Assembly (NCBI RefSeq): GCF_011751745.2
Contig: NZ_CP061170.1
Coordinates: 3,472,001 to 3,536,000 of the forward strand
Source: Paramicrobacterium fandaimingii
GTDB lineage: Bacteria > Actinomycetota > Actinomycetes > Actinomycetales > Microbacteriaceae
Direction: 5' to 3'
Length of the DNA: 64,000 nt
In this document: piece by piece, positions 60,018-64,000 of the stretch
How positions within the stretch are numbered: the first letter of the stretch is position 1
How the letters are laid out: each line of letters starts with the position of its first letter
Notes under the pieces: model-generated
Seen by the model: only the letters and a program-made list of their open reading frames with translations
Database searches by the model: none
Told to the model about the DNA's origin: nothing
Made by a program: the position numbers and the translations under genes

Positions 60018-60965
60018 TTAGCCTCGCCTCGTCTTGCCAGAAACGCCGCTCGCCAGCGACCGCACGTCGTATCCGAGCCGACCACGCGTCGACACCACGA
60101 TTGTAACGGCGGCGATCGTGGAACCGAGCAGCATCGCATGCTGCGCCGCCGACGCATCGAGCATGGGGAACATGTCGCTCCACGCGATCGAAACGAAGTT
60201 GTTCACGCTCACGTGCATGAGCATCGAGAGCGGGAGGCTTTGGCCTGTGCGGTTGAACACCCACGTCATGACGATGTTGAACATAATGCAGAACGCCGCG
60301 AACTCAAGCGGGCGCCACCATGCGGCATCCGGCCAGCCGCCCCAGTCGCTGAGAAACAGCGGCATGTGCCACAGTGCCCACAGCGGACCGAGAATGAAGG
60401 ATGCCGCCAGCGGACTGAACCGCGCCTGAAGGCGGGGAAGAGCGAAGTCGCGCCAGCCAGGCTCTTCAGCGAGACCCGTCGTCACCATTTGCAGGAGCAG
60501 CCCGGGAACGAACGCCGCGATCACCAGGAGAGACGGCGCCTGCAGCTGACCGCCTGAGAAGACCAGTGTCGACACAATGATCCCGGCGGGAACACCAACG
60601 ATCGTGATGACGTACCAGCGAAATCCAACGCGCCACTTCCACAAGCGCTTCGCCCACGCGCGCAGACCGGCACGGCCGTCGGCGAGCGCGGTGACGAGCA
60701 GCGCCGACGCAATCGGTCCGAGGTAGGCGCCGGGCAGCACGCCGGCGAGCTGCGAGGATCCCAGCCACGCGGGGAACGTGTAGTCCCAGACGCCGAGACC
60801 GTTGTTCGACAGAATGTACGGCGTCCACGCTGCCCAGCTGAGCAGGTTGGCGAGAATGAAGAAGCTGAGCAGTGGATGCCGGCCCACGAGAGACCGGATG
60901 CCGCGGGGGCGACCCGGCGGCGGCGCATCGAGTTTCGGGGAGGCAATGGGCTGAGACGCAGTCAC
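60018..60965 (-). CDS. CPBP-family intramembrane protease
   Basis: Abi/CAAX-type membrane metalloprotease of 315 residues, about eight helices. Motif 1 is EEPGWR with E167-E168, motif 2 WALWHMP and motif 3 HVSVNN, the full glutamate/histidine metal set, so activity is expected. Members process bacteriocins or act in stress signalling; the partner is unknown. The GTG at 60965 is preferred because AAAGGA lies 5 nt upstream; the ATG at 60983 has none. Confidence 0.87.
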   Translation of the reverse strand: MTASQPIASPKLDAPPPGRPRGIRSLVGRHPLLSFFILANLLSWAAWTPYILSNNGLGVWDYTFPAWLGSSQLAGVLPGAYLGPIASALLVTALADGRAGLRAWAKRLWKWRVGFRWYVITIVGVPAGIIVSTLVFSGGQLQAPSLLVIAAFVPGLLLQMVTTGLAEEPGWRDFALPRLQARFSPLAASFILGPLWALWHMPLFLSDWGGWPDAAWWRPLEFAAFCIMFNIVMTWVFNRTGQSLPLSMLMHVSVNNFVSIAWSDMFPMLDASAAQHAMLLGSTIAAVTIVVSTRGRLGYDVRSLASGVSGKTRRG

Positions 60966-61021
60966 TGTGGTCCTTTCACGCATCGAAAATCGAACGTGAC
61001 AAGCTCACCAAAACGCCCGTC

Positions 61022-61253
61022 TCAACTCACTATGCTGGGCACCCCGCTTTGAGGTAGGGCTGACCCCACCATGACCGCCGACGTCACAAGATTGGGCTCG
61101 CAGGCTTCACGCAGAGGGGACGAGCGCGAGCATGGCGAGAACGTTTCGCAGTGCCTGCTCGGTCTGGGCACCGAGCCCCTCAAGCAGCACACCATCACCA
61201 TCCGTGCCATTCTGACCGCCCACATACAGTGTCGGGCCCGTCGGCATGATCAT
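61022..61253 (-). pseudogene. RidA-family remnant
   Basis: From 61253 the frame reads a RidA/YjgF core: LYVGGQNGTDGDG, then AAQTEQALRNVLAMLA-type sequence (here GAQTEQALRNVLAML), and stops near 61107. A second frame below 61110 gives PNLVTSAVMVGSALP, which resembles the RidA C-terminus. The N-terminal strand and the link between the parts are missing. RidA deaminates reactive enamines; this copy is not functional. It also explains most of the 340-nt gap between the CPBP and deacetylase genes; the rest shows nothing. Confidence 0.55.
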
Positions 61254-61305
61254 TCCCTTGTGCGAAGACGGGGCTGCTGTGCAGAATCCACAACTGCAGT
61301 ATTCG

Positions 61306-62151
61306 CTACAGCACGAGACGCAAGCCCACCGACGTCCCGATCGGCGTGCGCTGCCCGCCCGAGTGCACGACGTCGTCACCGTCAACGCTCACCTGCGAGG
61401 CATGATGCGCCAGCGCCGCCTTCACCTGGTCGAGCCGGTGGTCGAGGTGAAACCAGGTGGCCAGCTCACCGGCATCCTGAGCCTTCTGCGCCAGCGCGGC
61501 GTCGGAAAGGATTTCAGCAAACCGGATGCCGCGAGCTCGCGCTGCGGCCTCGGCGACTTTGCGCGCACGCATGTGATCGGGGTGCCCGTAGCCGCCAATC
61601 TCGTTGTAGCTGACGACGAGGTCGGGCGCGGTGTGCGCGGCGTCGACGAACGCGAGCAGATCAGCGGTCTCATCTGCGAGCGGCTGCGATGTGAGGGCGT
61701 TCGCCGACGCATCCGCGGCCGGGCCGGCAAGGCCCTCACGCACCCAGCGCATGCCGGAGTCTTCGTAGCGGCGCGGTTCGAGCTGGGCCACTCGGGCCGG
61801 TGGCGTGCCGAGCCACACGTGGCGCGTGACACCGAGCTCAGCCAGCGCGCCCGCCAGTTCGTTCTCGCGATGTGCCGCGAACTCTGGCATCCCCTGCAGA
61901 TGCGACAGCGGGCCGGGGACGACCTCGCCGCGCTCACCGCGCGTGCAGGTGACGAGCGTGACGAGGATGTCGCGGTCGATCAGTTCGGCCATGAGCGCAC
62001 CGGTGGCCAGAGTCTCGTCATCCGGATGCGCGTGCACGAACAGCACGTGGCGAACGTCGTCGAGCACGGTGCCGTCAGTGTCGAACCCGTGCGCCAGGCC
62101 CTGAGACTCGTCGCTCTCACTCGACGTGCCACCGTGCGGCATCCCGGTCAC
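61306..62151 (-). CDS. PIG-L deacetylase, MshB-like
   Basis: Zn2+-dependent LmbE-family deacetylase of 281 residues. The AHPDDE metal motif lies at about 38-43 and GYGHPDH near 180, with the third ligand in that block. Placed after an MshA-type glycosyltransferase, it probably removes acetate from GlcNAc-inositol in mycothiol synthesis, though mycothiol-conjugate amidase (Mca) is a close relative. The GTG at 62151 overlaps the mshA-like stop (GTGA). Its last 25 residues are not conserved-looking. Confidence 0.82.
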   Translation of the reverse strand: MTGMPHGGTSSESDESQGLAHGFDTDGTVLDDVRHVLFVHAHPDDETLATGALMAELIDRDILVTLVTCTRGERGEVVPGPLSHLQGMPEFAAHRENELAGALAELGVTRHVWLGTPPARVAQLEPRRYEDSGMRWVREGLAGPAADASANALTSQPLADETADLLAFVDAAHTAPDLVVSYNEIGGYGHPDHMRARKVAEAAARARGIRFAEILSDAALAQKAQDAGELATWFHLDHRLDQVKAALAHHASQVSVDGDDVVHSGGQRTPIGTSVGLRLVL

Positions 62152-63341
62152 GCCTGCCGCCCCAGAAGTTTCTCGTAAACGGCGACGGTGCCCTGCGCCG
62201 TGCGCTCCCACGTGAACTGCAGTGCACGCTCGCGACCTGCCGCGCCGAGCTCGGCGCATCGTTCCGGGTCGCGCAACAGCGTGGAGATGGTGCCGGCCCA
62301 CGCGCTGGGTTCGCGCACCGGAACAAGAATGCCCGTCTGGCCGTCGACGACAGCCTCACGCAGCCCACCGGCATCCGATGCTACAACGGGCGTTCCGCAC
62401 GCCTGCGCCTCGAGAGCGATGAGCCCGAAGGTTTCGGAGTGCGACGGCACAAGGGCAATGCGCGCGCCCCGCAGCAGATCGGCGAGCGCGTCTCGCGCCT
62501 GAGGCCCGATGAAGTGCACGCGGTCAGCAACGCCAAGCCCCTCGGCGAGAGCGCGCAGTTTGTCGGGGTAGTCGTCGAATCCCGTCGTCGCCCCGCCAGA
62601 AACGATGAGGTCAGGTCGGCCCGACTTCGGCAGCTCTGCGAGCGTCTTGATCGCGAGGTCGAGGCCCTTGAGCGGTTCAAGCCGCGCGGCTGCGAGCAGA
62701 TACCCGGCGTCTCCTGTCGAAGCATCCGGAGTCTCGTGTGGGCTGAACTGCGCCGCATCCACCCCGGGGGCGACGGTGATGACGCGGGCTGGATCGGCTC
62801 CGAGGCGCGTGATCACTGTCTCGCGCTCAGCGTCGCTCACGGTGATGATCGCGTCGGAGCGCTGGGCGAGCAGCTCTTCGCCGGCGAGGCGACCGGGGGA
62901 CTCTGGCCGCTCGCCCTCAGACAGCGGAGTCGTGTGGGCCGCGGCGATCGAGTGAAAACTCTGAACGTGAGGGATGCCGTGGTGCTGCGCGAGCTCGAGG
63001 GCGGCCATGCCGCTGAACCAGTGGTGCGAGTGGATGACGTCGTAGGGGCCGAGGTGGCGCATGGCGCCGCCGAACTCGGCGATGTACTCCTCGTGGTCAC
63101 CCTTGACACGGCGCTCGGGCGGGCCTGCATGCAGCTGCCTCAGTGTGATGCGCTCGGCCACCTCGACGGCATCTGGGGCATCGGGCGACGAGCGACGCGT
63201 GAGCACGTCGACGTGGTGGCCGAGTTCCGCCAGCGCGAGGGCTGTGTGGCGCACAGCAACGTTCATGCCGCCGACGTCGCCGGTGCCCGGATCGTCGTTG
63301 GGCGACGTGTGCAGGCTGACGAGGGCGAGGCGAAGGGGCAT
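62148..63341 (-). CDS. GT4 glycosyltransferase, MshA-like
   Basis: A 397-residue GT-B glycosyltransferase. The opening LHTSPNDDPGTGDVGGMNV is characteristic of MshA, which joins GlcNAc to inositol-3-phosphate to begin mycothiol synthesis. HSHHWFSGMAAL and the C-terminal donor site PSHSETFGLIALEAQACGTPVVASDAGG (in parts: E-x7-E pattern) are present. TAGGCT 6 nt before the ATG implies leaderless expression. Some homologues are sucrose-phosphate-synthase-like, so the call rests on the N-terminal motif and the linked deacetylase. Confidence 0.83.
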   Translation of the reverse strand: MPLRLALVSLHTSPNDDPGTGDVGGMNVAVRHTALALAELGHHVDVLTRRSSPDAPDAVEVAERITLRQLHAGPPERRVKGDHEEYIAEFGGAMRHLGPYDVIHSHHWFSGMAALELAQHHGIPHVQSFHSIAAAHTTPLSEGERPESPGRLAGEELLAQRSDAIITVSDAERETVITRLGADPARVITVAPGVDAAQFSPHETPDASTGDAGYLLAAARLEPLKGLDLAIKTLAELPKSGRPDLIVSGGATTGFDDYPDKLRALAEGLGVADRVHFIGPQARDALADLLRGARIALVPSHSETFGLIALEAQACGTPVVASDAGGLREAVVDGQTGILVPVREPSAWAGTISTLLRDPERCAELGAAGRERALQFTWERTAQGTVAVYEKLLGRQA

Positions 63342-63347
63342 GCTCCC

Positions 63348-63353
63348 AGCCTA
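63348..63353 (-). promoter_or_regulatory. -10 box TAGGCT of the mshA-like gene
   Basis: On the minus strand TAGGCT (63353-63348) is followed by GGGAGC and the ATG at 63341. GGGAG would be a ribosome site at only 1-nt spacing, so leaderless initiation is more likely. Confidence 0.5.
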
Positions 63354-63508
63354 AGCCGCGCGGTTGTGCGTGCGGTCGGTGGTGGATGTTTGCCCGTCCA
63401 CAGGGATCGGTGGGATTCCGTTTTTCCACAGCTCGCTCCTGTCGGCGATGTTGCCTCATTCGCGCCGCTACGCTCCAGGCGTCCCTAGCTTGACGAAAGG
63501 TGGCATTA

Positions 63509-63661
63509 ATGACACCATACAAAGTGCGCGAGATCGTGAACGCGATGCAACGAGCACCGGCGAATGTTCATTATCGAAACCTCGCGCAGGTGTGTGAGCA
63601 CTATTTTGGGCCGCTTGCCGCCATACGAAAAATGGAGGGCGACGATGATTCCCGCCGTTGA
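63509..63661 (+). pseudogene. HicA-like toxin with internal deletion
   Basis: A 50-residue frame. Residues 1-34 (REIVNAMQRAPANVHYRNL, then VCEHYFG) match the N-terminal half of a HicA-type toxin, and residues 36-50 (LAAIRKMEGDDDSRR) look like its C-terminal helix. The central part with the catalytic histidine (G-x-S-H motif) is absent, apparently by an in-frame deletion of about 35 codons. AAGGTGG precedes the ATG, and the end overlaps the HicB start, so the operon layout is kept although the RNase should be inactive. Confidence 0.6.
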
Positions 63662-63977
63662 AAAGTACGCGTACCGTGTGCTCTGGTCACCCGAAGACGA
63701 CGCACACGTTGGCCTTGTTTCCGAATTTCCCTCGCTCTCGTGGATCGACGACGACGCCGTCGCCGCGCTGAGGGGTATACGCGACCTCGTCTCCGAGACC
63801 CTCAATGAGATGGCGGCTGCTGGCGACGAGCCACCGCGCCCGATCGCGGACCGGCAATACAGCGGTTCATTCAAACTGCGAATCCCACCCGAGCTTCACC
63901 GCACCCTGACGATTGAAGCTGCCGAGCAGAAGGTCAGCCTGAACCGCCTCATCAACATGCGCCTCGGGTCAGCGTAG
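63645..63977 (+). CDS. HicB-family antitoxin
   Basis: A 110-residue antitoxin. Residues 1-60 form the partial RNase-H-like HicB domain (YRVLWSPEDDAHVGLVSEFPSLSW), and the C-terminus has a ribbon-helix-helix DNA-binding part (SGSFKLRIPPELHRTLTIEA, then LNRLINMRLG). It normally neutralises HicA and represses the operon. The ATG at 63645 has GGAGGG 5 nt upstream. With its toxin gutted, it may persist as an orphan that could still bind related HicA toxins. Confidence 0.87.
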   Translation: MIPAVEKYAYRVLWSPEDDAHVGLVSEFPSLSWIDDDAVAALRGIRDLVSETLNEMAAAGDEPPRPIADRQYSGSFKLRIPPELHRTLTIEAAEQKVSLNRLINMRLGSA

Positions 63978-64000
63978 TGTCAGGCCACGCCATAGAGTCG

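Noticed and set aside
63405..63435. DnaA-box-like GTCCACA and TTTTTCCACA words
   Set aside because: Only two imperfect boxes, no clustering, no dnaA/dnaN genes nearby; no support for an origin.
1..64000. tRNA, rRNA, CRISPR array, prophage or transposase
   Set aside because: No tRNA-like cloverleaf with its conserved T-loop, no spaced repeats, and no integrase, capsid or transposase sequence was recognised on either strand.

Overview
The window looks like chromosomal DNA of a high-GC actinomycete, most like a member of the Microbacteriaceae. The evidence is strong G/C bias at third codon positions, many GTG starts, 4-nt ATGA/GTGA stop-start overlaps, a DUF222-HNH (13E12-like) gene with a LexA-type box, a mycothiol glycosyltransferase/deacetylase pair, and many genes whose start codon lies 6-8 nt after a TANNNT -10 box (leaderless). 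No rRNA, tRNA, CRISPR array or intact insertion sequence was seen. The lineage call is inference; no marker gene is present.

Layout. 1-7.9 kb: the 3' part of a cell-wall-anchored GH92 alpha-mannosidase, an EI24 membrane protein, an ArsR-SRPBCC pair, an unknown membrane protein, and mgtE behind a structured leader. 8-17 kb: a leftward glycan-use operon (sugar-binding lipoprotein, two permeases, a GH20 hexosaminidase broken by two frameshifts, a secreted GH16, a secreted TIM-barrel protein) with a divergent GntR regulator. 17.5-19.5 kb: DUF222-HNH gene and an MFS remnant. 19.6-29.7 kb: a second sugar ABC operon with a PfkB kinase, a DeoR regulator and a GH4 glycosidase. These appear to share a CGCTCACNAA motif, and the set is split by a MarR/SDR/NmrA/MBL/TetR block that may be imported.

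29.7-40.8 kb: MFS and MHS transporters, a YefM-YoeB toxin-antitoxin pair, an Eis-like acetyltransferase, aldehyde dehydrogenase with an AraC regulator, and an HxlR-controlled flavin monooxygenase/FMN reductase pair. 40.8-45.3 kb: a TacT-like toxin remnant and the arabinose operon araD-araA-araB. 45.3-52.4 kb: a double-VOC protein, an APC permease divergent from a copper amine oxidase (probably amine import and oxidation), and a DHA2 exporter divergent from a TetR gene with a short leader ORF. 52.4-57.8 kb: a probable acquired decarboxylase/TetR pair beside a truncated VOC gene, a second ArsR-SRPBCC pair, an NtaA/SnaA-type monooxygenase and a DUF4190-like protein. 57.9-64 kb: aconitase, a CPBP protease, a RidA remnant, mshA-mshB-like genes, and a HicAB locus whose toxin has lost its core.

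The lifestyle suggested is a heterotroph using mannan, beta-glucan, amino-sugar glycans, galactosides and arabinose, with ABC importers paired to dedicated regulators. Several loci are decaying (GH20, MFS, TacT, RidA, HicA, VOC). The hexamer GGATGC/GCATCC is strikingly frequent on both strands and forms the arms of several terminators, which is the most unusual global feature seen.
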